From an uncultured Planctomycetaceae bacterium (lineage in GTDB: Bacteria; Planctomycetota; Planctomycetia; Pirellulales; JACPPG01), in assembly GCA_945957305.1 (NCBI GenBank), contig CAMFLN010000131.1, forward strand, positions 1 through 7,405: a DNA stretch of 7,405 bases, written 5' to 3'. The position numbers and the translations under genes were made by a program. Positions 6,527 through 7,405 of the stretch are shown piece by piece. Numbering within the stretch: position 1 is the stretch's first letter; each line of letters starts with the position of its first letter. The notes below the pieces were generated by a model. That model was not told the origin of the DNA and made no database searches. It saw nothing but the letters and a program-made list of their open reading frames with translations.

Positions 6527-7405
6527 TCAATTGTTGGTTGGTTCTGCCAAGGGACGCAGCGTTTGTGGCGCCTGGGCCTGAACCTGGGGCTGAGCAGCCT
6601 TGAGCACAGTTAGTTCAGCATTGAGTTCCAAAACACCCGAGGCCAAGACCCGCTCGCCGCTTTTCAGCGGCTGGGCGCCCGCGGCGCGCTCGGCCTCGTT
6701 CGGTTCGCTACGGATGCACACTTTGCCGGGGATGCGGCTCGTGATCGCTGCCAGCCGGCGAGTGAACTGATCGGGGTGCTCGTTATCTTGCACAAAGACC
6801 GCGGCGAGGCTGCCATCTTCGATCACGGCCTTGGCCGGCACCGCAACCATGGCGGGATCGGCCTGCAGGGCGATTGTCGCTGTGACGAATTGCCCTAGGT
6901 TCATCCGCCCGCTGGTGTTGTCCAGAATCCCCATCACGGTCCCTGTATGATCGGCCGGATCGATAAATCCGCCGACGATTTCGAACTTGCCAGAAACCGG
7001 CTCATCGAACGGATCGCTCTTGAGATCGATCTTCCACACTCGTCTTTCGGGGGCGAGGTGGCGCAGCGTGGGGAGGTCTTCTTCGTAGACTCGTGCCAAG
7101 ATGCGCACATGGCGGGTGTCGGCCACCTTGAACATGTCGTCCGAGGGATCGACCAGGTCGCCGACATTGAAATTCTTTTCTAGGATCTGGCCGTCGATCG
7201 GCGAGCGCAATTCGGTATTGGCCCAACTCTTTTCGATCGATAAATCCTTGCGCTTTTCACGCGTCTCGTTCTCCGCACCTTCGTCGGCCCGGTCTTCCCG
7301 GGCGTCGTCTGCATCATCGGAATCACGATCCTGCGGCTTTTTCTTTTCCAGCTTCTCCGCCTCGCGATAGACGACCTCCAGGTCCTTCTCGCGCAGTCCC
7401 CACGA
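6527..7405 (-). CDS. RND efflux periplasmic adaptor (HlyD/CusB-like membrane fusion protein), 5' end outside the window
   Basis: The adaptor joins the RND pump to an outer-membrane channel across the periplasm. The frame is open to the right edge, so 292 C-terminal residues are visible and the N-terminus (signal or anchor, first lipoyl half, rising hairpin helix) is missing. Reading from the edge there is a helical stretch (about 1-23), a very acidic and lysine-rich segment (about 16-56), then the second lipoyl half beginning ELRSPIDGQILEKNFNVGDL (65-84). A beta-barrel follows with VYEEDLPTLR (107-116) and GQFVTATIAL (166-175), then a membrane-proximal domain with ERVLASGVLELNAEL near 251-265 and a Q/A-rich tail. 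A TTG at 7208-7210 is in frame but falls inside the lipoyl domain, so it cannot be the true start. The position directly upstream of the pump gene supports the role. The YEEDLP form of the barrel resembles planctomycete adaptors as I remember them. The family call is firm; substrate is not shown. Confidence 0.9.
   Translation of the reverse strand, partial: SWGLREKDLEVVYREAEKLEKKKPQDRDSDDADDAREDRADEGAENETREKRKDLSIEKSWANTELRSPIDGQILEKNFNVGDLVDPSDDMFKVADTRHVRILARVYEEDLPTLRHLAPERRVWKIDLKSDPFDEPVSGKFEIVGGFIDPADHTGTVMGILDNTSGRMNLGQFVTATIALQADPAMVAVPAKAVIEDGSLAAVFVQDNEHPDQFTRRLAAITSRIPGKVCIRSEPNEAERAAGAQPLKSGERVLASGVLELNAELTVLKAAQPQVQAQAPQTLRPLAEPTNN

Noticed and set aside
1..7405. Mobile element, CRISPR array, RNA gene or a new defence system
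   Set aside because: I saw no transposase or integrase, no regular repeats, no tRNA or rRNA signature and no unassigned gene. All four genes belong to known envelope and transport families.

Overview
The window is GC-rich (by eye about 60 %), densely coding, and holds four protein genes in two convergent pairs. The best guess for the source is a planctomycete (Planctomycetota, perhaps Pirellulales). The reasons are the sequence style of the efflux proteins on the minus strand, which carry porter-domain insertions and a charged adaptor hairpin that I associate with planctomycete homologues, and the absence of clear Shine-Dalgarno sequences before the starts. This assignment rests on recollection of families and is not proven by the window.

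Plus strand, 1-2884: the 3' part of an mprF-like gene encodes the membrane-to-cytosol portion of an aminoacyl-phosphatidylglycerol synthase. After a 147-base gap with a candidate terminator and a candidate promoter comes a complete fused-type ThrE exporter gene (threonine/serine or small-acid export family). Both products sit in the cytoplasmic membrane, and both could draw on or affect amino acid pools, but a functional link is only a suggestion.

Minus strand, 7405-2918: a two-gene efflux operon is read right to left. First is a periplasmic adaptor (HlyD/CusB-like membrane fusion protein), cut at its N-terminus by the window edge. Then comes a large CusA/CzcA-type RND pump of the heavy-metal efflux class. 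The two products should form the inner-membrane and periplasmic parts of a tripartite pump. No outer-membrane channel gene is visible; it would have to lie beyond base 7405 or elsewhere in the genome.

The two pairs converge with only 33 bases between the stop codons (2885-2917). I see no tRNA, rRNA, CRISPR array, insertion sequence, integrase or long repeat. The region looks like ordinary chromosomal envelope and transport genes. The most notable points are the two extra segments in the RND porter domain, the acidic insert in the adaptor, and the unresolved start of the pump gene.
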